The notes: generated by a model from the letters alone, not told the origin. A stretch of 64,000 nucleotides of DNA from CAKZLS01 sp963771545 (GCA_963771545.1 CAVYTX010000002.1:682001-746000); one strand, 5' to 3'; positions 1 to 9,303 are shown, numbered from the stretch's first letter. Numbers and translations are program-made.

Positions 1-1
1 G

Positions 2-241
2 CGGCTGCTGGAGGAGCATTTCCCCACGTTCGTGTCGGAGCCCACGTACCCATCCTGGAGTCCGCAACTGGCCCTCGACAGGATCTATCTCTCCGCCCAT
101 TGGCGCGTGGAGACGTCCCACGTCCTGCACACCGGCCTCGCCAAAATCGCATCGGACCACCTGCCGTTGATCGCTCAGATACGGCTGGATTCGCGGGCGG
201 TCAACGCGGACGCGGCAACCGAAAGCGCCGCCGGATCCTAG
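2..241 (+). CDS. endonuclease/exonuclease/phosphatase family protein, C-terminal fragment
   Basis: The frame is open from the first bases of the window, so the gene begins upstream. The visible 79 residues contain LDRIYLS and the terminal SDHLPLIAQI block. This carries the conserved Asp-His pair that ends the catalytic domain of the DNase I/EEP fold (Mg-dependent phosphodiesterases and nucleases). The tail after this motif is short, so the protein ends with the catalytic domain. The substrate cannot be told from this fragment. An in-frame GTG at 32 lies mid-domain and is not the real start. Confidence 0.7.
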   Translation, partial: RLLEEHFPTFVSEPTYPSWSPQLALDRIYLSAHWRVETSHVLHTGLAKIASDHLPLIAQIRLDSRAVNADAATESAAGS

Positions 242-296
242 AAAAACCGAGCCGCCCCGCCATCGCCGTCCAGTATTAAAATAGATCCACACCGGC

Positions 297-719
297 TCAG
301 TCGTCCGGCGCTGGTCCGCCGCGCAGTTTCTTGATGGTGGATCGCCGCTGTTTGGCGTCGAGCCGTTGCCGCCGACTTCCCGCCGTGGGGCGGGTCGGCT
401 TGCGGTGCGCGGGTGGCGCGGCCGCCTGGCGGATCAGCTCAAAGAGGCGTTCGCGGGCGTCCTGGCGGTTGCGTTCCTGGGTGCGGTGGTTCCGCGCGGT
501 GAGGATCAGCACGCCGTCCCGGGTCAGCCGCCGGCCGGCCAGGCGCTCCAGGCGGGCGCGCACGGAAGGGGGCAGGCTGGGCGAGCGCCGCACGTCGAAC
601 CGCAGTTGCACCGCCGTCGACAGCTTGTTGACGTTCTGGCCGCCCGGACCCGAGGCACGCACGAACGTCTTCTCGATCTCGGTTTCGTCGATGGCGATAT
701 GGGGGGTGATCCTGATCAT
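297..719 (-). CDS. arfB: alternative ribosome-rescue factor ArfB (peptidyl-tRNA hydrolase)
   Basis: This 140-residue protein has the release-factor domain 3 fold. The catalytic GGQ is at residues 26-28 within SGPGGQNVNKLST. The last 35 or so residues are very basic (RRQRLDAKQRR...KKLRG), the tail that ArfB inserts in the mRNA channel of stalled ribosomes. It lacks the codon-recognition domains of RF1/RF2, and its length matches ArfB/YaeJ (about 140). It rescues ribosomes on non-stop mRNA by hydrolysing peptidyl-tRNA. The gene stands alone; the ribosome site before the ATG is weak. Confidence 0.93.
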   Translation of the reverse strand: MIRITPHIAIDETEIEKTFVRASGPGGQNVNKLSTAVQLRFDVRRSPSLPPSVRARLERLAGRRLTRDGVLILTARNHRTQERNRQDARERLFELIRQAAAPPAHRKPTRPTAGSRRQRLDAKQRRSTIKKLRGGPAPDD

Positions 720-814
720 GGCCGCGCATCAGCATAACCGACCGAACCTGGGGCGGCACTCCAGTCTAGTTTCCGGCTATCCAACGCCACAAAGGGCGCG
801 GGACAAACGCGGAC

Positions 815-1246
815 CTACCCGCCGCACCGCTTGAATTTGCCGTATCGAATCTGCTCGCTAAGAACACCCACCCCTTCGAAAGCGTCGGCGGCGACGTTGA
901 AGGTCGCGATGGTAATATCGAACGCATAGAACCCCGCGATGTCCTTAAGCTTTTCATCAAGAACCGCGGGCGGGGCTAGGACGGTCAGCAGAATCCTGTC
1001 GTCATCCAGTTTCCAGAATCCGACGGCGTCGACCCGGCCGTTGCGCGCGCTCTCCACCGTGCCGTTCTTGGCGAAGGTGATGAACTCGGCGTTGGCGTCG
1101 GAGCACGCGCCCTCGTTCACCACCCAATTGCCGACGAGAGCGGCTTCGGTGAGCGCGGCCGCATTTGCTTGCGGCGCGGCGAGTAGCCCGCAGCCAACAA
1201 TGCCCGCGACCGCCGCGGCGACGATCAATCTCACTGGTCTGACCAT
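815..1246 (-). CDS. small secreted protein of unknown function
   Basis: The protein has 143 residues. It begins MVRPVRLIVAAAVAG and has a hydrophobic segment ending APQANA-A, a typical Sec signal peptide, so it is predicted periplasmic. The mature part has two Cys (in GACSD and near the end, KRCGG) that could form a disulphide. The pattern 'GNWV..EGAC..ANA..ITF..NGTV' resembles small lipocalin-like or DUF-type beta domains, but I do not recognise the family. The start at 1246 is chosen over an upstream in-frame ATG at 1267 because GAGAGGA precedes it at good distance. It follows the SHOCT gene by 17 bp and is probably co-transcribed with it. Confidence 0.7.
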   Translation of the reverse strand: MVRPVRLIVAAAVAGIVGCGLLAAPQANAAALTEAALVGNWVVNEGACSDANAEFITFAKNGTVESARNGRVDAVGFWKLDDDRILLTVLAPPAVLDEKLKDIAGFYAFDITIATFNVAADAFEGVGVLSEQIRYGKFKRCGG

Positions 1247-1263
1247 GATAGCATCCTCTCGTG

Positions 1264-1659
1264 TCACAGGGCGTTAAGTATGGCTTGGCGGCGTTCCTGG
1301 TATTCCTGCGGCGTGATGTAGCCGCCGGCGGCGAGCTTATCCAATTGGTTGAGCTTTTGCTCGGGGGTCATGGACGGAGGAGCGTATGCCGGAGCCGGCG
1401 TTGGCCTCTCGTATCCATACCCACCGCCGCCATAACCGCCGCCGTACCCGCCGCGCGCTATTTCACCCAGTTCCTCGTTCCGCTGGCGCTGGATTTCACC
1501 GAACCTGGTAAGCACGTGGCCAGCCATGATCCCGCCCATGAACGGCGCGGCCCAGTCGTCGTGGGCTTGGACCGGCGTGGAATCAACGATCCCCGCGACC
1601 ACGACCACGACCAGCAGCCGAAGGCCGCCCGAAAAGATCCACCTGAAGCTCGTAAACAT
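1264..1659 (-). CDS. secreted/membrane-anchored protein with C-terminal SHOCT domain
   Basis: The 131-residue protein has an N-terminal hydrophobic segment (about residues 10-33, ending VQAHDD) acting as signal peptide or anchor. A Gly/Tyr-rich linker follows (about 70-83), and a C-terminal short helical-hairpin SHOCT motif, 'EQKLNQLDKLAAGGYITPQEYQ'-like, closes the protein. SHOCT domains occur at the termini of many membrane proteins and are thought to mediate oligomerisation. The start at 1659 is fixed by a strong AAGGAGG seven bases upstream; an in-frame ATG at 1680 lies before that site. It is the first gene of a two-gene unit with the secreted protein downstream. Confidence 0.75.
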   Translation of the reverse strand: MFTSFRWIFSGGLRLLVVVVVAGIVDSTPVQAHDDWAAPFMGGIMAGHVLTRFGEIQRQRNEELGEIARGGYGGGYGGGGYGYERPTPAPAYAPPSMTPEQKLNQLDKLAAGGYITPQEYQERRQAILNAL

Positions 1660-2181
1660 GACCCGCCTCCTTCCGTCCATGGCGCATTGACCTCGTGTCC
1701 CGTGTTGTAGTGCATTTTTAGGTCATTTCGAAATGAGAATATGAACCCAAGGCCGTAGCGTCCATTCGGCCGTCCGCGCCGATCTCGTTCGTCCGCCATT
1801 CCTTTGTAAAGAAAGGCTCCTGTTAAAAAAAAAGGCCCCAGCGGGCTGTAGCGTCGAAGGATGGTGAATCGGCCCTGCCGGGCATGGTCTGGATCCAGTT
1901 GTCTCGCGCGGGACTCGCTCCAAAACGCAAAAACTAAAATGTAAAATGAAATCCTCAACCGGAGGCTGGCGCGAATCAACGTTGACGCTTCGGAATGATA
2001 CCGTTACGAGATGGCCCGCCCTGGGGGACGCGCGCGCCAGCGCCGAAATTCCATTGGCGGCACGCCGGCTAGGGAGGCTGAAGCGTAGAACCAGTGGAAT
2101 GCGACGCGGTCAGGACGTGAGCATGGCCCGCCGGAATTCGATAAAAATAGCGTGATGCAGATAGGGAAGGGAGACGAACCG
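1660..2181. other. intergenic region upstream of the acetate-permease operon
   Basis: Divergent spacer of about 520 bases between the SHOCT gene and yjcH; it must hold both promoters. An A9 tract lies at 1825-1833, next to a weak GC hairpin (about 1835-1846). On the minus strand this would read as a poor terminator, but no gene ends there. Short open frames here have no ribosome site and no recognisable product. No clear -35/-10 pair or operator was recognised. Confidence 0.5.
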
Positions 2182-2490
2182 ATGCAGGATCCAATTGTCG
2201 AAAAACTTATCAACAACCCGAAATACCACGAACTCGTTAGTAAACGGGCGCGATTCGGCTGGACGTGCGCCATCTTGATGCTGGCGGTTTACTACGCGTT
2301 TATCATGATGATCGCGTTCGAGCCGCAAGTTCTCGGGCAACCGTTGAGCGATCAGGGGGTCATGACCGTCGGCATTCCCGTCGGTTTTGGCGTCATCATC
2401 TTCGCGTTCGTGCTTACCGGCGTTTACGTCTACCGGGCCAACACCGAATTCGACCGGATCAACGCCGAGCTCAAGAGGGAAGTCCTATGA
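2182..2490 (+). CDS. yjcH: DUF485 family inner-membrane protein YjcH
   Basis: The 102-residue protein has two membrane segments (about residues 27-50 and 65-88) separated by a short loop. A charged C-terminal tail, 'YRANTEFDRINAELK', follows the second. This is the DUF485 layout of E. coli YjcH, which is always encoded just before the acetate permease actP and is presumed to be its small partner. The ATG at 2182 is chosen over one at 2155 because GGGAAGGGAG sits just upstream. Its stop overlaps the actP start as ATGA (2487-2490), so the two are translationally coupled. Confidence 0.9.
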   Translation: MQDPIVEKLINNPKYHELVSKRARFGWTCAILMLAVYYAFIMMIAFEPQVLGQPLSDQGVMTVGIPVGFGVIIFAFVLTGVYVYRANTEFDRINAELKREVL

Positions 2491-4154
2491 ACGTTCTAAT
2501 GATCGCGGCGGGGATCGCCGCCGCGCTGTTCGCGACGGATGCTTCCGCCGCCGACCCGATCCAAGGCGGAGCCCAGGCGAGTTCGGTCAACGTCACGGCC
2601 ATCATCATGTTTCTGATCTTCGTGGGGGCGACCCTCGGCATCACCTATTGGGCGGCGAAACGCACCAAGACGGCCAAGGACTTCTATGCCGCGGGCGGCG
2701 GCATCACCGGGTTCCAGAACGGCCTCGCCATCGCCGGCGACTACATGTCGGCGGCCTCTTTTCTGGGGATCTCCGGCCTGGTGTTCGTCGCCGGGTTCGA
2801 CGGGCTGATCTACTCGGTCGGCTGGCTGGTGGGCTGGCCGATCATCATGTTCCTGATCGCCGAACAGCTCCGCAACCTGGGCAAATACACCTTCGCCGAC
2901 GTGGCCTCCTATCGCCTCAGCCAGACGCCGATCCGCTCGTTGGCGGCCACCGGCACCCTGATCGTCGTGATCCTGTATCTGATCGGACAGATGGTCGGCG
3001 CCGGCAAGCTGATCCAGCTGCTGTTCGGGCTGCCCTACACGTACGCGGTGATCATCGTCGGCGTGCTGATGATCCTCTATGTCACCTTCGGCGGCATGCT
3101 CGCGACCACCTGGGTGCAGGTGATCAAGGCGTGCCTGCTGCTGTTCGGCGCCACCCTGATCGCGTTTCTGGCGCTCTCGCATTTCGGCTTCAGCCTGGAT
3201 AACATGTTCGCTCAGGCGGTGGAAACCAGCAGCAAGGGGCTCGCCATCATGTCTCCGGGCGCGCTCGTCACCAATCCCATCGACGCCATATCGCTGGGCA
3301 TGGCGCTGATGTTCGGCACCGCCGGTCTTCCGCACATTCTTATGCGGTTTTTCACGGTGCCCAACGCCACCGAAGCCCGCAAGTCGGTATTCTACGCCAC
3401 CGGCTTCATCGGCTACTTCTACATCCTGACCTTCATCATCGGGTTCAGCGCCATCGTGCTGATCACCAAGAACCCCGAGTTCCTGACTGCCGAGGGGCTG
3501 CTCATCGGCGGCAACAACATGGCGGCCATCCACCTGGCGAACGCGGTGGGCGGCAACCTGTTGCTCGGCTTCATCTCGGCGGTGGCGTTCGCCACCATCC
3601 TGGCGGTGGTGTCCGGCCTGACGCTGGCGGGCGCCTCGGCGGTTTCCCATGACTTGTACGCGAGCGTGTTCGCCCGCGGCCGGGCCACGGAAGCCGACGA
3701 AGTCAGGATTTCCAAAATCGCGACGGTGTGCCTCGGCATCATCGCCATCCTCCTGGGCATCGCCTTCGAGAGGCAGAACATCGCCTTCCTGGTGGGGCTG
3801 ACGTTCGCGGTCGCCGCGAGCATCAACTTTCCCATCCTGTTCTGCTCGATGTTCTGGTCGAAGCTGACTACGCGCGGCGCCCTCATCGGCGGGTCCATCG
3901 GTCTGATCACCGCCGCCCTGCTGGTGTTCTTCGGGCCCACCGTGTGGGAGGAGGTCCTGGGCTTCGCCAAGGGTTCGGCGCCGTTCCCGTCGAAGTATCC
4001 GGCGCTGTACTCCATATCCGCTGCCTTCATCAGCATCTGGTTCTTCTCGATCACCGACAAGAGCGCCAGGGCCGCCGAAGACAAGGCGGCGTTCGAGGCT
4101 CAGGACGTCCGGTGCCAGACCGGCATCGGCGCCGAAGGAGCGTCAAGCCACTAG
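2487..4154 (+). CDS. actP: cation/acetate symporter ActP
   Basis: The 555-residue SSS-family symporter takes up acetate and other short carboxylates with a cation across the inner membrane. Diagnostic blocks include FQNGLAIAGDYMSAASFLGI (about residues 71-90), GQMVGAGKLIQLLFGL, FGGMLATTWVQ, AGLPHILMRFFTV and SAVSHDLYASVF. The C-terminal CQTGIGAEG tail resembles that of E. coli ActP (549 residues). The N-terminal 22 residues look like a signal peptide, as in ActP orthologues. The start overlaps the yjcH stop (ATGA). The downstream DUF294 and exonuclease-fusion genes follow in the same direction. Confidence 0.95.
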   Translation: MNVLMIAAGIAAALFATDASAADPIQGGAQASSVNVTAIIMFLIFVGATLGITYWAAKRTKTAKDFYAAGGGITGFQNGLAIAGDYMSAASFLGISGLVFVAGFDGLIYSVGWLVGWPIIMFLIAEQLRNLGKYTFADVASYRLSQTPIRSLAATGTLIVVILYLIGQMVGAGKLIQLLFGLPYTYAVIIVGVLMILYVTFGGMLATTWVQVIKACLLLFGATLIAFLALSHFGFSLDNMFAQAVETSSKGLAIMSPGALVTNPIDAISLGMALMFGTAGLPHILMRFFTVPNATEARKSVFYATGFIGYFYILTFIIGFSAIVLITKNPEFLTAEGLLIGGNNMAAIHLANAVGGNLLLGFISAVAFATILAVVSGLTLAGASAVSHDLYASVFARGRATEADEVRISKIATVCLGIIAILLGIAFERQNIAFLVGLTFAVAASINFPILFCSMFWSKLTTRGALIGGSIGLITAALLVFFGPTVWEEVLGFAKGSAPFPSKYPALYSISAAFISIWFFSITDKSARAAEDKAAFEAQDVRCQTGIGAEGASSH

Positions 4155-4249
4155 AACAGCCCCTAGAACGCGACGACCTCTTGCCGCTCACGGAGAGCCT
4201 CCCGGCATCGGGAGGTTCGACCTTGAAAGAGGTCTCCGGTTAGCCGACC

Positions 4250-6134
4250 ATGTCTCCCCGATACGGGCCGGGCATGGTCGGCATCCCGGCGTTCGAGGCC
4301 CATTCTTTGAGCGCACCTGACCCAAAATCGTTTCTCGCGGACCTTGCTCCCTTCGATCGACTGCGCGATGGCGAATTGACGCGGCTCGCCACGACCGTAT
4401 CCCCCGCCGACTACGCCCCCGGACAGCCCGTGCTGGGCCGCTGGGTGCATCCGGAATACCTGTATGTGGTCGTCGAGGGTTTAGTGGAGGAACTGGACTC
4501 CGTCGGCCCGGTGGGCCGGTATACGGTCGGCGAGACGTTCAATTCGCGAGCGTTGATCGAGGGGCGAAGCCAACACCGGTTCGTCGCCAAGGGGCAGTGC
4601 GTCTGTTTTCTGCTGCCCGTTCCCTTGCTTCTCACGTTCACCCGGACCAATCGCCCGTTCCGGGACTTCTTCCACGAGGATATGACCCGCCGGCAGGACG
4701 GCTTCGTCTCCGTCCAGCAGCAGCGCGAGGCTGCGTCCCTTCTCACCGCGCGCATCGGCGAGCATGGATTCGCGTCGCCCGTGTTCGCCGACGCGGCGAC
4801 CTCCCTGCAGGACGCGGTCGCGTTGATGAAGCGGCACGGGACATCGGCGATCCTGGTGCGCGACGGCGGCCGGGTCGGCATCTTCACCGGGCGGGACGTG
4901 CGCGAGCGATCCGTTCTGATGGGTCTCCCGGAACTCCACGCCCGTCGGCGGGCTGGCCAGTTACGACCTGGTCACGTTGCAACAGGACGACCTCCTGTTC
5001 AATGCCCTGGTGACCATGACCAAGTACGCCATCCGCCATGTGGTGGTGACCGACGGCGAGCGGATCGCGGGCGTGCTGGAGCAGGCCGATCTCCTGAGTC
5101 AGATGTCCAACACGTCGCACTTCATCGCCCATCAGGTGGACCGGGCGGAGTCGCTGGACGACCTGAAGGAGGCCGCGGGCCGTCTTCCCCTGTTCGTCCG
5201 CTCCCTCTACGACCGGGGCGTGAAGCCGCGCTACATCGCGCCGCTGGTGACCGATCTCAATCGCAAGATCATGGCTCGTGTTGTCGAGGAGCACGCGTCC
5301 GAGGCGTTTCTCGCCGATGCCTGCCTGATGGTCATGGGCAGCGAGGGCCGCGGCGAGCAACTGATGCGGACCGACCAGGACAATGGGATCATCTTCCGGG
5401 GAACCACGCCGCCGGACGGATTCGAGCGGGTGGCCACGGAGTTTCCGAAGGCCCTGATGGAACTGGGGTACCCGCCCTGTCCGGGGAACGTCATGGTGTC
5501 CAACCCGGCCTGGGCGAAATCCGTGGATGCTTACCGGGACGATCTGCGCCGATGGATCCATCAGCCGAGTTCTCAAGGGTTCATGGACCTGGCGATTTTT
5601 TTCGACGCCAGCGCGGTGGCCGGAGACGGAGACTTGCTCGAAGACCTCAAGGCCTATCTGTTTCAGTTGATCCGGGGCCAGGGGAACGTGGTCCGGCACT
5701 TCGCCCGGGCGATCCAGGCGTTCGACACGCCCCTCGGCGCGTTCAACCGGTTCATTTTAGAAAAAAGTCCGCCGCATGCCGGAAAAATGGATATCAAAAA
5801 GGGCGGCGTCTTTCCCATCGTCCACGGCGTGCGCAGCCTGGCGCTCGAAAATTGCCTGTCCGAGACCAACACCGTCGCCCGCATTCAACTGTTGAGCGGC
5901 AAGCCTCCGTTCGAACAGGGGTTCACGGCCGACCTGATTGAGGCGCTGGAGTTCATGTCGATGATCCGGCTGCGCGCTCAACTCGCCGGCCTGGACAGCG
6001 GCGCCGGCGGCGGCAACGCCATATCGCCCGGCAACCTCACCAAGTTGGAAAGAGGATTGTTGAGAGACTCGTTGAAACTGGCGAAGCAATTCAGAAAAAT
6101 GCTCGATCATCATTTCAAGCTCAACATGGTGTAA
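4250..6134 (+). pseudogene. cNMP-binding/CBS/DUF294 nucleotidyltransferase-like protein, split by a +1 frameshift
   Basis: Two overlapping frames together encode one protein of about 627 residues. Frame 1 (from 4250) carries a cyclic-nucleotide-binding domain (about residues 25-150) and the first CBS motif, ending VRERSVLMGLPE. It then degenerates. Frame 2 resumes at 4935 with STPVGGLASYDLVTLQQDD, the expected second CBS half. It continues through a GlnD-like DUF294 domain (MGSEGRGEQLMRTDQDN, the nucleotidyltransferase G-S...D-x-D signature) and a DUF294 C-terminal domain. Skipping one base near 4934 restores the whole protein. Such proteins commonly follow actP and are presumed to be nucleotide-responsive regulators. 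Either the gene is inactivated or the base is a sequencing error. The exact start is uncertain (ATG at 4250 or 4274). Confidence 0.85.
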
Positions 6135-6136
6135 CG

Positions 6137-8296
6137 ATGAAAAGAAACGCCTGGCTGGCTTTTCTGACCACCGTTCTGCTCACGTTCGCCACGATCGGCA
6201 TCACCGTTGTCGCGGTTTGGGCCGACCTCGACACAAATCTCCAGGCGGCCCTGATCGTGCACTTGTATCGCCATGCCGGTATCCTCATCGTCGGCGGCAT
6301 CATTTTGGTGGTGGTGATCGGGTTCATCGTCAATCTCATGTACCACTGGTATGTGGTGCCGTTTCAGGCGATCGCCGACGACACCCGCATCATTTGCGTC
6401 AGCAATCCGTCGCACCGGCTGTCCGTTCACGGCCGGTCCGAGATCGTCGATCTGGCCGCCAGCATCAACGGCATCGCCAGCCGCTATCAGGCCCTCCAAG
6501 AGGACGTTGCGGCCCGCGTCCAGGACGCCAACGCCGCCATCGAAGAAGAGCGCAACACGCTCGCGGCGTTGATGTCCAACCTCACCCAGGGCGTGCTGGT
6601 GTGCAATCTGGAGGGGCGGATCCTGCTCTACAACCAGCGCGCGCGGATCCTTCTGGAGGGACCCGCGCAGCGCCTGAGCGGCGAATGGCTTGGACTAGGG
6701 CGCTCGGTTTACGGGGTCCTGGACGCGGAGCGGGTCACGCACGCTCTTCACAGTATCGACCACCGGCTGAGACAGGGGGAAACCGGCCTGATGGCGTCGT
6801 TCGCGGTGGCGCGCGCGGGCGATCAGCTTCTCAATGTGCACCTGGTTCCCGTGCTCGATAACGACAACGCGGTTCTCGGCCACATCTTTACGCTCGAGGA
6901 CATCACCCGCCGCGTCGGAACGGAAAACCGCCTCGGTCTACTTCTGAAATCGTTGAGCGAAGGCTACCGCTCCGCCGTCACCGGCATCCGCGCCGCCGTC
7001 GAGACCGTGCTCGCCTTTCCCGAGATGGACGAGGCCGGGCGCCAGACGTTCCTCGAGGCGATCCGCGACGAAGCGCTCAAGATGAACGACCAGCTCAACA
7101 CGCTGGAGACGGAATATTCCCAAGATCTCAAATTCCAGTGGACGCTGCGGGAGACTCTCGGAAGCGATCTGCTCGCCACCGTGGAGCGTCAGGTGATCGA
7201 CACCCGGGGCGTCGGCATCGAGGTGAGCGCGCCGGTCGAGCCGCTGTGGCTGAACGTGGACAGCTACACCCTGTCGCGATCCTTTCTGTTTCTGATCGGA
7301 CGGCTGACCGACATGTGCCGGGCTCGGGATTTCAGCCTGCGACTGGAGCGGGGGAGGGACCTGGCGACGCTGACGCTGGCATGGACAGGGGCCGAGCTTC
7401 ATACCGAAGCCCTCAAGTCCTGGGGGATGCTCAATGTTCCCATGGACTCGGCGGGTACCGCGGTCACCCTGTTCGAGGTGATCGAACGTCACGGCGGCGC
7501 CATCTGGACCCGTGCCGACAACCCTTCCGCGCGCCCGGCGCTGCGCGTGCTGGTGCCGGTGGTGGAGGAGGGCGCCCTGGAAGCCGGTTGGGGGGAGACC
7601 GGTTCGGGGGAGGCCGGCGGGGGCGGTGGCGCGGCCGGCGGCCATGATTTCGACTTCACCCTGTTCCATTCCAAGGCCGGCGCCGGGGAACCGGACGCGC
7701 TCCCGCTCGAGCAGCTCGATTATACGGTGTTCGACACCGAGACCACCGGCCTCGATCCCAGCGGCGGCGACGAGATCATCGCCATCGGCGCCGTCCGGGT
7801 GTTCAACGGCCGGGTCCTGCGCCGCGAGATCTTCGATTTCCTGGTGGACCCCCGCCGGCCCATATCGGAAGAATCGGCCGCCATTCACGGAATTACCTCC
7901 AAGATGCTGCGCGGCATGCCCACCATCGACGAGGTGCTGCCACGGTTCAAGCGCTTCGTCGAGGACACCGTCGTCATCGGCCACAACGTCGCCTTCGACA
8001 TGCGCTTTCTCGAACTGAAGGAGGAACAGACCGGGATCCGCTTCGACAATCCCGTGCTCGACACCCTGCTTCTCGCCAGCGCCGTCCAGCCCAAGCGCGT
8101 CGACCAGCGTCTCGACGCGCTCGCCGAGCGTCTCGGCGTCCCCATCGCCGGCCGCCACACCGCCCTCGGCGACGCGCTCACCACCGCCGAGGTGTTCCTC
8201 GCCCTGATCCCCATGCTCAAGGCCCGCGGCATCCGCACCCTGAGCGAGGCCAAGCAGGCCTGCGACGCCACCAAGTACGCCAAGATCAAGTATTAG
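6137..8296 (+). CDS. membrane PAS/degenerate histidine-kinase protein fused to a DnaQ-type 3'-5' exonuclease
   Basis: The protein has 719 residues. It has two membrane segments (about 7-27 and 47-67), then a HAMP-like linker, a PAS domain (about 140-255, 'LMSNLTQGVLVCNLEGRILLYN') and a dimerisation/ATPase-like stretch (about 265-490). The usual phospho-acceptor His is not seen in that stretch. A C-terminal RNase T/DnaQ exonuclease follows (about 528-700). The exonuclease motifs are complete: FDTETTGL (Asp, Glu), GHNVAFDMRF (Asp) and HTALGDA (His, Asp). The ATG is two bases after the DUF294 stop, so it belongs to the actP operon. Genes of this type recur downstream of actP in proteobacteria. 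It may couple a membrane signal to DNA or RNA degradation, but the substrate is unknown. Confidence 0.85.
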   Translation: MKRNAWLAFLTTVLLTFATIGITVVAVWADLDTNLQAALIVHLYRHAGILIVGGIILVVVIGFIVNLMYHWYVVPFQAIADDTRIICVSNPSHRLSVHGRSEIVDLAASINGIASRYQALQEDVAARVQDANAAIEEERNTLAALMSNLTQGVLVCNLEGRILLYNQRARILLEGPAQRLSGEWLGLGRSVYGVLDAERVTHALHSIDHRLRQGETGLMASFAVARAGDQLLNVHLVPVLDNDNAVLGHIFTLEDITRRVGTENRLGLLLKSLSEGYRSAVTGIRAAVETVLAFPEMDEAGRQTFLEAIRDEALKMNDQLNTLETEYSQDLKFQWTLRETLGSDLLATVERQVIDTRGVGIEVSAPVEPLWLNVDSYTLSRSFLFLIGRLTDMCRARDFSLRLERGRDLATLTLAWTGAELHTEALKSWGMLNVPMDSAGTAVTLFEVIERHGGAIWTRADNPSARPALRVLVPVVEEGALEAGWGETGSGEAGGGGGAAGGHDFDFTLFHSKAGAGEPDALPLEQLDYTVFDTETTGLDPSGGDEIIAIGAVRVFNGRVLRREIFDFLVDPRRPISEESAAIHGITSKMLRGMPTIDEVLPRFKRFVEDTVVIGHNVAFDMRFLELKEEQTGIRFDNPVLDTLLLASAVQPKRVDQRLDALAERLGVPIAGRHTALGDALTTAEVFLALIPMLKARGIRTLSEAKQACDATKYAKIKY

Positions 8297-8601
8297 GGAT
8301 AGACCACAATTAGCGTCGAATATCGGATGCCTACGGCACCGTACCCCCATACGGCGCAGTACTCTGTCTCCAACGTCATCGCGAACGAAGTGCGGCGATC
8401 CAGAACCACCCCTTGCCTCGGACACATGCCTGGATTACTTCGTTGCTACGCGCCTCGTAATGACGAGGGGCGAGCATCGCAGACCGCGATCAACTGATGC
8501 TGACCCCATTGATTGTTCGGACATCGTCTCGTCGGCGTCGCCCTGATACAGATAGACACCCGTTTCGGAAAGGGGCGCTTTCCATCCGGCACGAGGGGAG
8601 A
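8297..8601. other. gap between exonuclease and reductase genes
   Basis: Holds the long imperfect palindrome described separately at 8374-8465 and a small hairpin at 8567-8583 (GGAAAG, five-base loop, CTTTCC). The hairpin lies just past the stop of the minus-strand reductase gene and could be a weak terminator, although no T tract follows. No gene is seen. Confidence 0.5.
8374..8465. repeat. REP-like imperfect palindrome
   Basis: The two ends are mutually complementary with interruptions. The left arm begins CGTCATCGCGAACGAAG and runs to GGCGATCCAG. The right arm runs from CTGGATTACTTCGTTGC to CTCGTAATGACG. This composition (CTGGAT..CTTCG..GCTACG..CTCG..ATGACG) is typical of dispersed intergenic palindromes in alphaproteobacteria. 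As RNA it would fold into one long hairpin. Only one copy is present in the window, so its dispersed nature is an inference. Confidence 0.6.
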
Positions 8602-9132
8602 TCATGCAGGAACGTAGGCCAACCGGACCACATCCTCCCCAATCCGTTCATGTGACAACAGGTGGAGCGGTGGCCGGGGTCCGGCGAAGTAAGGTGTGCC
8701 GTGACCGAGTACGACGGGGTGAAGGTAAATTCGGTATTCGTCGATCAGGCCGAGGTCGGTGAGGCTTCGCGCCAGATCCGGACCGGCGACCTCGATCTCC
8801 CCGTCGCGCTCGGCCTTCAGCCTGCGGATCGCGCCTTCCAGATCGTCCCCGACAAGCCTTGCGTTGGGGCCGACCGACTCCAGGGTGCGCGAGACGACCC
8901 ATTTCGTCTGTTTCCGCCAAGCCGCCGCGAAGGCACTTCCCTCCGGCTCCCAGTCGGCATGGTCCTCGTCCCAGTACTGCATGATCTCGTACATGTTGCG
9001 GCCGTAGATGCTGCCCACCTGTCCCTCGGCCTCGTCGATGAAATGGCGGAAGAGCGTGGGGCCTGGCTGAAACGCCATATGGTCGACATAGCCGTCCAGT
9101 GACACGTTCATACCGAATACGAGCTTCGCCAT
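8602..9132 (-). CDS. dihydrofolate-reductase-fold (RibD C-terminal) family protein
   Basis: The 176-residue protein opens MAKLVFGMNVSLDGYVD, the conserved first strand of the RibD_C/DHFR-like family. It has GRNMYEIMQYW and KWVVSRTLE in the middle, and 'GLIDEYRIYLHPVVLGHGTPYF' near the end. These are the standard blocks of small stand-alone DHFR-like reductases, which are probably NADPH-dependent with unknown substrate. Family members are often mobile or accessory genes. It stands alone between a palindrome and the hicBA locus. The A-rich stretch GGGGGAAAAGG supplies a good ribosome site before the ATG at 9132. Confidence 0.85.
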   Translation of the reverse strand: MAKLVFGMNVSLDGYVDHMAFQPGPTLFRHFIDEAEGQVGSIYGRNMYEIMQYWDEDHADWEPEGSAFAAAWRKQTKWVVSRTLESVGPNARLVGDDLEGAIRRLKAERDGEIEVAGPDLARSLTDLGLIDEYRIYLHPVVLGHGTPYFAGPRPPLHLLSHERIGEDVVRLAYVPA

Positions 9133-9303
9133 TCCTTTTCCCCCTCAGCATTGTTGAACGTCTATTTCAGCGGTCACACTTCGACGACGCCATGGGCGAC
9201 GGCGCAGGGGACAAAGGGGTCAGAATCGAGTGATATTGGCCTATTGGTCTTCCTGCCCCCCTTGGTCCATTGCGACCCCATTGGTCCATTGGTCACTCGC
9301 GAC

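Noticed and set aside
1946..2155. A 69-codon frame upstream of yjcH
   Set aside because: Low-complexity content and no ribosome site; the region more likely contains the promoter.
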